This document shows positions 21,561 to 29,946 of a stretch of 64,000 nt of DNA, in pieces. The DNA comes from Glycomyces niveus (GTDB lineage Bacteria; Actinomycetota; Actinomycetes; Mycobacteriales; Micromonosporaceae). The notes beneath the pieces are model-generated. The model was not told the origin of the DNA. It saw nothing but the letters and a program-made list of their open reading frames with translations, and did no database searches. Where the stretch lies: positions 248,001 to 312,000 of the forward strand of contig NZ_JAGFNP010000003.1 of NCBI RefSeq assembly GCF_017592475.1, written 5' to 3'. Each line of letters opens with the position of its first letter. The stretch's first letter is position 1. A program made the position numbers and the translations under genes.

Positions 21561-22402
21561 TTGAGTCCTGTCGTTGCGATGTTCTCGATGAAGCGCCGCT
21601 GGATGAAGAGGAACGCGATGACGAGCGGGAGGATCGCGATGAGCGAGCCGGCCATCATCACGCCGTGGGGCACGATGCCGCTGGGTCCGGTGAGCTGCGT
21701 CAGGCCGGAGGTGATGGTGCCCATCTCGGCGTCGGTGGTGAACACCAGCGGCCACAGCAGGTCGTTCCAGTTGTTGACGAAGGTGAAGAGCCCCAAGGTG
21801 AGCAGGGCGGGGACGGCGTTGGGGAGCACCACGGACCGGAAGATCCGGAACTCCCCCGCGCCGTCGATACGCGCGGCCTGGTCGATGTCGCGCGGGAGCG
21901 CGAGGAAGAACTGGCGCAGGAAGAAGATCCCGAAGGCGTCGGCGGCACGCGGCGCGATGAGCCCGGTGTACGTGTTGACCCAGCCGAGGTCGGCCACGAG
22001 CTGGTAGAGCGGGATCAGCGTGGCCTGGAAGGGGATCATCAGCGTCGCGATGATGGCGACGAGGAGGACCTTCCGGCCGGTGAAGTCCAAGCGCGCCAAG
22101 GCGTACGCGGCGAGCGAGTCGAAGACGAGCGCGAAGAGCGTGACACCGCCGGCGAAGACGAAGCTGTTGCCCACGAGCCGCGCGAACGGCAGCTCAGAGG
22201 TGACGGTCTTCAGGTTCGCGAGCGTCCAGTCGTCCGGAAGCAGGCTCGGCGGGTAGGCGTTGACCTCGGCCGCGGGTTTGAACGCGGTGAGCACGATGAT
22301 CGCGATCGGCAGCAGCACGATGGCGGTGACGACGGCGAACGCGAGCGTCGCGAGCACAGTGGAGGGCTTGAGGTCGCGCAGGGAGCGGCGGGCGGTGCTC
22401 AT
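21557..22402 (-). CDS. Carbohydrate ABC transporter permease (MalG type)
   Basis: Second membrane subunit of the sugar importer. The 281-residue protein has six hydrophobic segments beginning VLATLAFAVVTAIVLLPIAI; the cytoplasmic EAA loop reads DIDQAARIDGAGEFRIFRSVVLPNAVPALL near residues 180-210. CUT1-family length and motif fit. ATG 22402 overlaps the upstream permease stop by 4 nt (ATGA). No ATPase gene is in this operon; CUT1 systems of actinobacteria often borrow a shared MsiK-type ATPase encoded elsewhere. Confidence 0.9.
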   Translation of the reverse strand: MSTARRSLRDLKPSTVLATLAFAVVTAIVLLPIAIIVLTAFKPAAEVNAYPPSLLPDDWTLANLKTVTSELPFARLVGNSFVFAGGVTLFALVFDSLAAYALARLDFTGRKVLLVAIIATLMIPFQATLIPLYQLVADLGWVNTYTGLIAPRAADAFGIFFLRQFFLALPRDIDQAARIDGAGEFRIFRSVVLPNAVPALLTLGLFTFVNNWNDLLWPLVFTTDAEMGTITSGLTQLTGPSGIVPHGVMMAGSLIAILPLVIAFLFIQRRFIENIATTGLK

Positions 22403-23349
22403 GCCAGGTCCTTTTCTTTGCGGCCGAAGAACACGAACTGCACGAGGCTCAGCACCAGGGTCGCCGCGAGCAGCACATAGGACAGCGCCGAGGCGAAGCC
22501 GATGTCGAGCTTGCGGAAGCCGGACTCGTAGATCTCCATGACGAGGGTCTGGGTGCTGCCGTAGGGGCCGCCGCCGGTCATGACGTAGATCTGGTCGAAG
22601 GCCTGGAGGGCGGCGATCATCGCGAAGATGAGCACGAACGCCATCGTGTTGGACAGCAGCGGGAGCGTGACGTTGCGCAGGCGCGAGAACGCGCCGGCGC
22701 CGTCCATGCGGGCGGCCTCGTAGATCGAGGGCGGGATGTCCTGCAGGCCCGCCAGGAAGATCACGAAGTAGAAGCCGAAGAGCTTCCAGACGGCGACGAG
22801 CACGACCATCGGCATCGCGAGGGTCGGGTCTTCGAGGACGTTGCCGATCTGGATGCCGAAGCCGCGCAGCCAGTAGTTGAGAAGCCCCACCTGCGGGTCG
22901 ACGAGGTAGCTCCAAGCGAAGGCCGCCACGGAGAACGAGACCACGAACGGCACGAACAGGGCGGTGCGGAAGAAGCCGCGGAAGGGCAGGCGCGGGTTGT
23001 TGAGCAGCAGCGCCAGCCCGAGCGCGGAGACGACCGCGAGCGGGGTGAACAGCACGGTGTAGAGCGCGGTGTTCGTGACGGCGTTGAGGATGTCGGGGTC
23101 GGTGAAGACGCCGATGTAGTTCTCCAGGCCCACGAACTCGGGCTCGCCGAAGCCGCTGGCGTCCGTGAAGGACAGCCGCAAGGCCGAGAGCATCGGCCAG
23201 ACGGTGAACGCGCCCAGGATGATCAGGGCCGGGGCGAGGAACGCGAAGGCGGTGGCGCCCCGGCGCAGCGGGCTCTCGGTCGCGCGGCGGCGCCCGCCCA
23301 GCGGCGCTGGCGGCCGGTACCGGTGGCGCGTCGGTCGTGCGGTGGTCAT
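22399..23349 (-). CDS. Carbohydrate ABC transporter permease (MalF type)
   Basis: First membrane subunit of the sugar importer, 316 residues with six hydrophobic segments after an Arg/Pro-rich cytoplasmic N-terminus. The EAA loop IYEAARMDGAGAFSRLRNVTLPLLSN lies near residues 207-232. The start is either ATG 23349 (MTTARPTRH) or GTG 23361; an AAGGAG site lies only 3 nt before the ATG and GGGGAG further up, so the choice is not secure. It is separated from the binding-protein gene by a stable stem-loop. Confidence 0.88.
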   Translation of the reverse strand: MTTARPTRHRYRPPAPLGGRRRATESPLRRGATAFAFLAPALIILGAFTVWPMLSALRLSFTDASGFGEPEFVGLENYIGVFTDPDILNAVTNTALYTVLFTPLAVVSALGLALLLNNPRLPFRGFFRTALFVPFVVSFSVAAFAWSYLVDPQVGLLNYWLRGFGIQIGNVLEDPTLAMPMVVLVAVWKLFGFYFVIFLAGLQDIPPSIYEAARMDGAGAFSRLRNVTLPLLSNTMAFVLIFAMIAALQAFDQIYVMTGGGPYGSTQTLVMEIYESGFRKLDIGFASALSYVLLAATLVLSLVQFVFFGRKEKDLA

Positions 23350-23373
23350 GGTCTCCTTCACTCCCCTTGGGGC

Positions 23374-23404
23374 GGCGGGGACGCCGAGGGGCGGCGTCCC
23401 CGCC
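23374..23404 (-). terminator. Stem-loop between binding-protein and permease genes
   Basis: GGCGGGGACGCC-N7-GGCGTCCCCGCC is a perfect 12-bp stem 24 nt after the binding-protein stop. There is no U-run. It likely acts as a partial terminator or 3'-end stabiliser that keeps binding-protein mRNA in excess over permease mRNA. Confidence 0.65.
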
Positions 23405-23427
23405 GGTCTGTCCGGATAGGACCGGTG

Positions 23428-24684
23428 CTAGCCGAGCGCGTCCTGGATGGTGCCCTGGGCTTCGGCGAGCAGTCCGGCGATGTCCTCGCCCGCGATGGCG
23501 CGCTGGGTCAGCTCGTCCACGGCGGCGAGCACGTCGACGCTGTTGACGACGCCGGGGAGCAGCGGGCGCCCGAGGTCGGCGATCTCGGTGAGCGAGGCGA
23601 CGACCGGGTTGGAGTTGACGGCCTCGGCCGGGACGTCGGTGCGCAGGGGCGGCCAGCCGGAGCCGAGCGACCAGGCGGCGGCGTTCTCGTCGTTGAGGAA
23701 GAACGCGAAGAACTTCTCGGCGGCGGCGCGGGCGTTGTCGTCCGCGTCGACGGTGACGGCCATCGAGACGCCGATGGCGGAGGCGGCCTGGGCGGCGGGC
23801 CCGGCCGGGATCGCCGCGATCGCGCAGTCGATGCCGTTCTCGGCGGCGATCGAGGCCATCCACGGACCGCCGATGGTCATGGCGGCCTTGCCCGCCCCGA
23901 ACAGCTCGTCGGCGCCGACGCCGTCGATGCCCGTGGGCGAGATCTTGTCGTCCACAATGGCCTTGCGCCAGTACTCGAGGGTCGCGGCGTTCTCGGGCGA
24001 GTCGATGACCGCGTCCACCTCCTCCTTGACGATGTCGCCGCCGTTGCCGTAGAACAGCGAGGGCCACAGGCCGTTCGCGACGGTGGCGTGGTCCGGCAGG
24101 ACGACCCCGTACTGCTCAGGGGTGCCGTCGCCGTCCTCGTCGATCGTGAGCTGCTTGGCGGCCGCGACCCACTCGTCCCAGGTGCCCGGGAAGTCGGTCA
24201 CGCCGCCGGCCTCGAACAGCGCGGTGTTGTAGTAGACCGCCAGCGGCACGAAGCCGGTCGGGACGCCGTACTTGGTGCCCTCGACCTCGATCATCGAGAC
24301 CGCGCCCGGGATGAGGTTCGCGGTGTTCGAGGAGTCGTCGGCGTAGAAGCCGGTGAGCTCGGCGAACGCGCCTTTGTCGGCGTAGACCGGCAGGCGCTCG
24401 GCGGGCATGGCGACGATGTCGGGACCCTCGCCGGCGGACAGCGCCGTCAGGAGGGTGTCGTCGATGCTGGCCCAGGTCTTGACCTCGGTGTTGATCGTGA
24501 TGTCGCTCTGCGAGGCGTTGAAGTCGTCGACGATGCCCTGGAGCACGTCGCCGTCGGCCTCGGTGTAGCCGTGCCAGAAGGTCAGGGTCGCGGGGCCGCC
24601 GGTCTCGCCGTTCGAGCACGCGGAGCCGAGGAGCGCCAGCGCGGCGCCGCCGGCGCCGCCCAAGAGGACCGTCTTGCGTTTCAT
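23428..24684 (-). CDS. Extracellular sugar-binding lipoprotein (family 1)
   Basis: Receptor of the CUT1 sugar importer. The 418-residue product from ATG 24684 (GGGAGGG site) has a lipoprotein signal ending LLGSACSNG, then LTFWHGYTEADGDVLQGIVDDFN, typical of family 1 solute-binding proteins, and SSLFYGNGGDI-type and AMTIGGPWMAS blocks. It leads the operon and has a LacI operator about 90 bp upstream. Substrate cannot be read from sequence; the linked secreted GH43 and sialidase-fold enzymes suggest arabinan- or related oligosaccharides. Confidence 0.9.
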   Translation of the reverse strand: MKRKTVLLGGAGGAALALLGSACSNGETGGPATLTFWHGYTEADGDVLQGIVDDFNASQSDITINTEVKTWASIDDTLLTALSAGEGPDIVAMPAERLPVYADKGAFAELTGFYADDSSNTANLIPGAVSMIEVEGTKYGVPTGFVPLAVYYNTALFEAGGVTDFPGTWDEWVAAAKQLTIDEDGDGTPEQYGVVLPDHATVANGLWPSLFYGNGGDIVKEEVDAVIDSPENAATLEYWRKAIVDDKISPTGIDGVGADELFGAGKAAMTIGGPWMASIAAENGIDCAIAAIPAGPAAQAASAIGVSMAVTVDADDNARAAAEKFFAFFLNDENAAAWSLGSGWPPLRTDVPAEAVNSNPVVASLTEIADLGRPLLPGVVNSVDVLAAVDELTQRAIAGEDIAGLLAEAQGTIQDALG

Positions 24685-24735
24685 GTTCAGTTCCCTCCCA
24701 ACGCGACTGCGCTGTCTGATGGTGGTGTGTAGTCC

Positions 24736-24747
24736 TACAACGTCGAG
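24736..24747. promoter_or_regulatory. Partial LacI-type operator (half site)
   Basis: TACAACGTCGAG keeps the left half TACAACGT of the local operator and lies 39 bp from the perfect site at 24775, possibly a secondary site for the binding-protein promoter. Confidence 0.35.
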
Positions 24748-24774
24748 GGGGTCCTGTACTGGGGAACCGTCTTG

Positions 24775-24786
24775 TACAACGTTGTA
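24775..24786. promoter_or_regulatory. LacI-family operator for the transport operon
   Basis: TACAACGTTGTA is a perfect 12-bp palindrome with central CG, typical for LacI/GalR proteins, 90 bp before the binding-protein gene. The same word recurs at 24932 and, with two changes, at 28285 in front of the lacI gene. Confidence 0.85.
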
Positions 24787-24931
24787 AGTCTGGGAATCGT
24801 ACGCACGCCCCGCCGCGCCTGTCAACGCGACCCCCCGTTCGTTCCTACTTCGTTTCCGATCCGTTACCGGATCCGTGAGCAGGGGCTTGACCAGCGGGCA
24901 TTGATGGTCTTACGATGTCCCGCACGCATGA

Positions 24932-24943
24932 TACAACGTTGTA
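24932..24943. promoter_or_regulatory. LacI-family operator for the secreted sialidase-fold enzyme
   Basis: Second perfect TACAACGTTGTA, only 15 nt before the ATG at 24959, where bound repressor would block the start of transcription or elongation. Confidence 0.85.
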
Positions 24944-24958
24944 AAGATTGGAAGTCCC

Positions 24959-27073
24959 ATGCGAAGCCCTCAACTCCTCGGCCGCGGTCTGAGGAAACTC
25001 AGCCGCGGTGGAGCGATATTCGCCGCCGCAACCTTCCTCCTCACCGCGGTCGCCGCCTCCATCGGCTGGGCCCCGGCCCCCGCCGCGGCGGTGACCACCG
25101 GCAACGGCGCACTCGTCTACGCGCCCGCCGCCGGCTCCTCGTTCAACCCTGAAGGCGGGACCCCCGCGGGGACCACCTACGCCAAGATCATCGTGCTCAA
25201 GAACAGCGGCGCCTCGAACGGCACGCAGCTGGTCACCTTCGACCAGCTCGTGCTCCAGAACGGCGTGCAGGTCTACCCGATCTACCGCAGCACCAACAAC
25301 GGCACGAGCTGGACCAAGGTCGCCGACGTCAACCCGAGCGCGACCTTCCCGACCTTCACCCGCACCGCCCAGCCGTTCCTCTACGAGGTCACCCAGACCA
25401 CCGGCGACCTCACGGCCGGCACCATCCTCCTCGCGGGCATGATCATGCCCGAGGACCGCTCGGTCAGCCGCCTCGTGGTGTACAAGAGCACCAACCAGGG
25501 CACCAGCTGGAGCTACCTGAGCACCATCGACACCGGCGGCCCGGCCGTCTACGACCCGTCGCCCACCTCGACCACCACCACCGTGTGGGAGCCCTCGCTC
25601 GCGATCGACGGCAACGGCGGCCTCGCCGCGTACTTCTCCGACGAGCGCCAGAAGGCGAACGGCGTCCTCCAGGCCGTGTCCTACCGCCGCTCGACCGACG
25701 GCGGCAAGACCTGGGGCTCGCTGGTCAACGTCTCGGCGCCGACCAACCAGAGCGACCGCCCCGGCATGATCACCGTGACCAAGCTCCCCGACGGCCGCTA
25801 CATGGCGACCTTCGAGGTCGTCAACCGCCCCAGCCAGTCCCAGAACACCGCGCCGGTCTACTACAAGATCTCGGCCGACGGCCTCAACTGGGGCACCACG
25901 ACCAGCATCGGCACGCAGATCAAGCTCGCGAACGGCCGCTCGATCGGCTCCTCGCCGTACGTCAAGTGGGTGCCCACGGGAGGTCCCAAGGGCATGGTCG
26001 TGGTGGCCTCGAAGTGGTCGCTCGACGGCAGCGGCAACATCGACGGCGGCCAGAACTTCTACGTCAACTACAACCTCGGCGACGGCCCGTGGGAGCGGCT
26101 GCCGATGGCGGTCACGTACGACGCCAGCGACACCCAGGGTGGCAGCTTCTCCGGCTTCGCGCAGGGCATCGACTACAGCGCCGACGGCCGCACCCTCTAC
26201 CAGGCCGTGAACGTCGAGAACACCGTCTCCGACCTCAACGACATCCGCGTGGGCTCGATCCCGCTCGACGCCCAGCAGTACGAGGCCGAGAACGCGACCC
26301 TCAACGACGCCTCGACCGTGGCGCATGTGCAGGCCGCCAACGGCTCCAAGGTCGGCAACATCAACAACGCCGGCAGCTACGTCCAGTTCACCGTGAACGT
26401 GCCGACCGCCGGGACCTACACGATGAACGTCCGGTACGACAACGGCTTCGGCTCGACCGCGACCCACTCGGTGAGCGTCAACGGCGGCAGCGGCTCGTCC
26501 ATCAGCTACCCGGCCACTGTGGACTGGGGCCGGTACGCGTGGGCGCAAAAGACGGTGACCTTGAACGCGGGCACGAACACGATCCGCTTCACCAAGGGCA
26601 CCAACTTCGCCGAACTCGACACGATCCACCTGTACTCGAGCAGTGCGCTCGCACCGGTCTTCCAGCTGCAGAACCGCACCAGCAGCAAGTACCTGGAGGT
26701 GCTGAGCGCCTCGACGACCGACGGCGCGGCCGTGGGCCAGTGGGGCGACACCAACAACGCGACCCAGCGGTGGACCGTCAGCGGCGGCGCCACGGTGCAG
26801 CTGACCAACCGCAACAGCGGCAAGCTCCTCGAGATCCCCTCGGCGCAGACCGCCGACGGGGTGGACGCGGTGCAGTGGGGTCCGACGGGCAGCTCGACGC
26901 AGTCGTGGAACGCCGCGACCAGCGGCGGCTGGTGGACGTTCGCGAACGCCAACAGCGGCAAGCTGCTCGAGATCACCGGCTGCTCGACCGCCGACGGCGC
27001 GGTCGCGCAGCAGTGGACCGCCAACGGCGCGACCTGCCAGCAGTGGCGGCTCGTGAAAGAGGGCATCCAATAG
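24959..27073 (+). CDS. Secreted sialidase-fold glycosidase with CBM and ricin-type lectin
   Basis: A secreted carbohydrate-active enzyme of 704 residues. Residues 1-44 are a signal peptide ending APAAAV. A six-bladed propeller follows (about 45-435) with Asp-box motifs STNNGTSWT, STNQGTSWS and STDGGKTWG. A CBM6/35-like beta-sandwich begins at QYEAENATL (about 439), and a ricin-B repeat domain (CBM13) covers about 562-704 with repeated Q-x-W. The catalytic domain most resembles GH93 exo-arabinanases among sialidase-fold enzymes, and a GH43 gene is close by, but a sialidase or other exo-enzyme cannot be excluded. It is preceded by a LacI operator. Confidence 0.78.
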   Translation: MRSPQLLGRGLRKLSRGGAIFAAATFLLTAVAASIGWAPAPAAAVTTGNGALVYAPAAGSSFNPEGGTPAGTTYAKIIVLKNSGASNGTQLVTFDQLVLQNGVQVYPIYRSTNNGTSWTKVADVNPSATFPTFTRTAQPFLYEVTQTTGDLTAGTILLAGMIMPEDRSVSRLVVYKSTNQGTSWSYLSTIDTGGPAVYDPSPTSTTTTVWEPSLAIDGNGGLAAYFSDERQKANGVLQAVSYRRSTDGGKTWGSLVNVSAPTNQSDRPGMITVTKLPDGRYMATFEVVNRPSQSQNTAPVYYKISADGLNWGTTTSIGTQIKLANGRSIGSSPYVKWVPTGGPKGMVVVASKWSLDGSGNIDGGQNFYVNYNLGDGPWERLPMAVTYDASDTQGGSFSGFAQGIDYSADGRTLYQAVNVENTVSDLNDIRVGSIPLDAQQYEAENATLNDASTVAHVQAANGSKVGNINNAGSYVQFTVNVPTAGTYTMNVRYDNGFGSTATHSVSVNGGSGSSISYPATVDWGRYAWAQKTVTLNAGTNTIRFTKGTNFAELDTIHLYSSSALAPVFQLQNRTSSKYLEVLSASTTDGAAVGQWGDTNNATQRWTVSGGATVQLTNRNSGKLLEIPSAQTADGVDAVQWGPTGSSTQSWNAATSGGWWTFANANSGKLLEITGCSTADGAVAQQWTANGATCQQWRLVKEGIQ

Positions 27074-27082
27074 CAGGCCGAC

Positions 27083-27113
27083 GGGAGCGGCGGGCCGAGC
27101 GCCCGCCGCTCCC
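27083..27113. terminator. Bidirectional terminator hairpin
   Basis: GGGAGCGGCGGGC-CGAGC-GCCCGCCGCTCCC is a perfect 13-bp stem just past the stop at 27073, between two convergent genes. Confidence 0.8.
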
Positions 27114-27243
27114 GGTCAGGTCGGGCGCCTCGCCCGGCCGGTGCTCGGGCCGTGCTGCGGCGCGGTCCGTCCCGGACGGGCCGAGCGTCTGCGATGCCGG
27201 TTCGATCGCGGATCGGGGCGCGCGGGGCGAACTCGTCAGGTCT

Positions 27244-28257
27244 TCAGCCCCTGGGCGCGGACTCGCGCTCCACGATCGTGAAGTCCGCCAGCTCGGTTCG
27301 CGGCGGCTGCTTCGGGCCGGTCTCGGCGATCCGCTCCAGGAGCGTCCCGAGCGCGGTGCGCGCCAGCCACTCCCGGCCGGGGTCCACTGTGGTGAGCGAG
27401 GGGATCGAGTAGGCGGCCTCGTCGAGGTCGTCGAAGCCGATCACGGCCACGTCCTCGGGGACGCGGCGGCCGGCCTCCTGGAGCACGCGCATCGCGCCCA
27501 GCGCCATCGTGTCGTTGAAGCCGAAGACCGCGTCGAACGGCACGTCGCGGTCGAGCAGCTCGTGCATCGCGCGGGCGCCGTCGGCCCGGTGCCACAGGGT
27601 CGCCCGGACCACCAGCGCGGGGTCGTACGGCACCCCGTGCTCGGCCAGCGCCTCGCGGTAGCCGCGCAGGCGGAGCCGGGCCGAGCCCATGACCTCGCCC
27701 TCGTGCTCGCCGATGACGGCGATGCGGCGGCGGCCCGAGTCGAGCAGGTACTCGGTGGCGGCGCGGGCTGCCTCGGTGTTGCGCATGGTGACGTGGTCGC
27801 AGGGCCAGTCGAAGGTCCGCTCACCCAAGAGCACCAGGGGGAACGGCACATCGAGCGCGCCGGCGTCCTCCTGGCCCATGCCGAGGGGGCTGAGGATGAG
27901 GCCGTCGGTCATGCTCAGGCGCGGGCTGCGCAGCAGCGCGAGTTCGCGGTCGCGGTCGCCGCCGGTCTGCTCCACGACGACCGTGAGACCGGACTCCTCG
28001 GCGGCGGCGATGACCATTCCGGCGAGCTCGGCGAAGTAGCTCAGGTTGAGCTCGGGGACGGCGAGCGCGACGGTGTCGGTGCGGCCGGAGCGCAGGCTGC
28101 GGGCGTTCAGGTTCGGCTTGTAGCCGAGCTCGGCGATCGCGCGCTCGACCTTCTCCCTGGTCGCAGGGCGGACGTGCGGGTAGTCGTTGATGACGTTCGA
28201 AACGGTCTTGAATGAGACGCCTGCCAGTTTCGCGACATCGCGCAAGGTCGCCGCCAT
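27244..28257 (-). CDS. LacI-family transcriptional regulator
   Basis: Local sugar-responsive repressor of 337 residues. The N-terminal HTH and hinge read LRDVAKLAGVSFKTVSNVIN...VRPATREKVERAIAELGYKPNLNARSLRSG. The ligand domain is of the periplasmic-binding-protein fold, with DGLILSPLG and AVFGFNDTMALGAMRVL. ATG 28257 is preceded by GAGGAGG at 5 nt; a GTG at 28263 overlaps that site and is less likely. TACAACG-type palindromes lie before it and before two neighbouring genes, so it probably represses the transport operon, the secreted enzyme and itself. Confidence 0.92.
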   Translation of the reverse strand: MAATLRDVAKLAGVSFKTVSNVINDYPHVRPATREKVERAIAELGYKPNLNARSLRSGRTDTVALAVPELNLSYFAELAGMVIAAAEESGLTVVVEQTGGDRDRELALLRSPRLSMTDGLILSPLGMGQEDAGALDVPFPLVLLGERTFDWPCDHVTMRNTEAARAATEYLLDSGRRRIAVIGEHEGEVMGSARLRLRGYREALAEHGVPYDPALVVRATLWHRADGARAMHELLDRDVPFDAVFGFNDTMALGAMRVLQEAGRRVPEDVAVIGFDDLDEAAYSIPSLTTVDPGREWLARTALGTLLERIAETGPKQPPRTELADFTIVERESAPRG

Positions 28258-28284
28258 CTGCACCTCCTCTGTCCGCCGAAATTC

Positions 28285-28296
28285 TACAACGATGCA
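28285..28296. promoter_or_regulatory. LacI-family operator between lacI and the GH43 gene
   Basis: TACAACGATGCA differs at two positions from the perfect TACAACGTTGTA. It lies 28 bp before the lacI start and 132 bp before the divergent GH43 gene, fitting autoregulation and perhaps GH43 control. Confidence 0.65.
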
Positions 28297-28428
28297 AAAG
28301 GGTCCTGCCGGACCGCTCCCGCGAGTTCGCTCCCCGCTTCTCGGGGGACCCGGCGCTTAGTTTATCCGCGCATTTCCATCAACCGATGGGTCGGCTGCGG
28401 CCGACCGCCCTCACACTCGGAGGCACTG

Positions 28429-29898
28429 ATGTCCACAGCCCTACTGCGGCGGGGCCGCTCGCTGCTGGCGCTCGCCGCGGCGGCCGCCATGGCCGCCCTC
28501 GGCCTCGTCGCCGCGACCCCCGCGCCCGCTCAAGGAGCGGTCACCACCGGCGTCTGGTTCACCATCACCAGCGCCCACTCCCACCTCGCCCTCGACATCG
28601 AGGGTGCCTCCACCGCCGCCGGCGCCGAACTGGTCCAGTGGGGCCGCGACGCCGGCACGAACCAGCAGTTCCGGTTCGTCGACGCGGGGAGCGGCTACTA
28701 CAAGATCCAGGCCCGCCACTCGAACCTCGTGCTCGACGTGTGGGGCTGGAACACCGCCGACGGGGCGACGATCGCCCAGGCGACCGACCAGAACTTCACC
28801 AACCAGCAGTGGTCGGTCACCGAGCACTCGGACGGCTCGTTCAGCTTCGTCAACCGCTTCTCGGGCAAGGCCCTCGACCTCTGGGAGTGGTCCACGGCCG
28901 AAGGCGCCCGCATCTCGCAGTTCACCTACAACGGCCTGAACGCGCAGAAGTGGTTCCTCAGCGAGGCCGCGAACACCGGTGTCGCCAACCCGATCCGCAC
29001 CAACGGCGCCGACCCGTGGATCGAGTACTACGACGGCTACTACTACATGTCCACCACGACCTGGGACTCCACTGTGGTCATGCGCCGGGCCACGACGCTC
29101 GCCGGGCTCAAGACCGCCGCCGACGCAGTCGTCTGGGACGACTCGGGGAACACGAGCCGCTGCTGCTCGCACTGGGCGCCGGAGTTCCACCGCATCGGCG
29201 GCGTCTGGTACCTCATGTACACCTCGGGGAACTCGCAGACGAACTTCGACGGCCAGCGCCTCCACGTGCTCCGCTCGACCTCCTCGACCCCGATGGGGCC
29301 GTACGAGTTCATGGGCACGCCGCTGCCGAACCAGTGGAACATCGACGGCTCGTACCTGGAGCTCAACGGCTCGCTGTACCTGCTGTGGTCGGAGTGGGTC
29401 GGCGCGAACCAGTCGATCCGGATCGCGCTGATGTCGAACCCGTGGACCGTGACCGGCTCGCAGGTGACCATCGCGACCCCGTCGCTGTCGTGGGAGACCG
29501 TGGGCGCCAACGTGAACGAGGCGCCGGTCGTGCTCCAGCACGGCGGGAAGACCTTCATCGTCTTCTCGGCCTCGTCGTGCACCACGGACGACTACAAGCT
29601 GGGGCTGCTGACGTACGACGGCGGCTCGGTGCTCTCGGCGTCCTCTTGGGACAAGAGCGCCAACCCGGTGCTGTCGCAGGGGAACGGCGTGTTCGGCCCC
29701 GGCCACAACGGGTTCTTCACCTCGCCTGACGGGACGCAGCAGTGGATCGTGTACCACGGCAACCCGCAGAGCGGCCAGGGCTGCGGTTCGTTCCGCGAGA
29801 CCCGGGTGCAGCCGTTCACGTTCAACGCGGACGGGACGCCGAACTTCGGCACGCCCGTGGCGAGCGGGATCGTCCTGAACCCGCCTTCGGGCGAGTGA
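28429..29898 (+). CDS. Secreted GH43 arabinosidase-type enzyme with N-terminal ricin lectin
   Basis: A 489-residue secreted glycosidase. Residues 1-36 are a signal peptide (AATPAPAQGA), 38-175 a ricin-B carbohydrate-binding domain with three repeats (GAELVQWGRDAGTNQQF, GATIAQATDQNFTNQQW, GARISQFTYNGLNAQKW). A five-bladed GH43 propeller runs from about 186: ADPWIEYYDGYYYM gives the base Asp, NIDGSYLE the pKa-modulating Asp, and NVNEAPVV the acid Glu. This resembles exo-acting alpha-1,5-L-arabinofuranosidases. CGGAGG stands before ATG 28429. It is divergent from lacI. Confidence 0.87.
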   Translation: MSTALLRRGRSLLALAAAAAMAALGLVAATPAPAQGAVTTGVWFTITSAHSHLALDIEGASTAAGAELVQWGRDAGTNQQFRFVDAGSGYYKIQARHSNLVLDVWGWNTADGATIAQATDQNFTNQQWSVTEHSDGSFSFVNRFSGKALDLWEWSTAEGARISQFTYNGLNAQKWFLSEAANTGVANPIRTNGADPWIEYYDGYYYMSTTTWDSTVVMRRATTLAGLKTAADAVVWDDSGNTSRCCSHWAPEFHRIGGVWYLMYTSGNSQTNFDGQRLHVLRSTSSTPMGPYEFMGTPLPNQWNIDGSYLELNGSLYLLWSEWVGANQSIRIALMSNPWTVTGSQVTIATPSLSWETVGANVNEAPVVLQHGGKTFIVFSASSCTTDDYKLGLLTYDGGSVLSASSWDKSANPVLSQGNGVFGPGHNGFFTSPDGTQQWIVYHGNPQSGQGCGSFRETRVQPFTFNADGTPNFGTPVASGIVLNPPSGE

Positions 29899-29918
29899 CG
29901 GCCGGTCCCTGATTGCGG

Positions 29919-29946
29919 GCGGCGCGCGCCGGAAGGGGCGCGCCGC
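29919..29946. terminator. Hairpin between convergent genes
   Basis: GCGGCGCGC pairs with GCGCGCCGC over a 10-nt loop just after the GH43 stop and touching the stop of the convergent methyltransferase gene. Confidence 0.6.
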
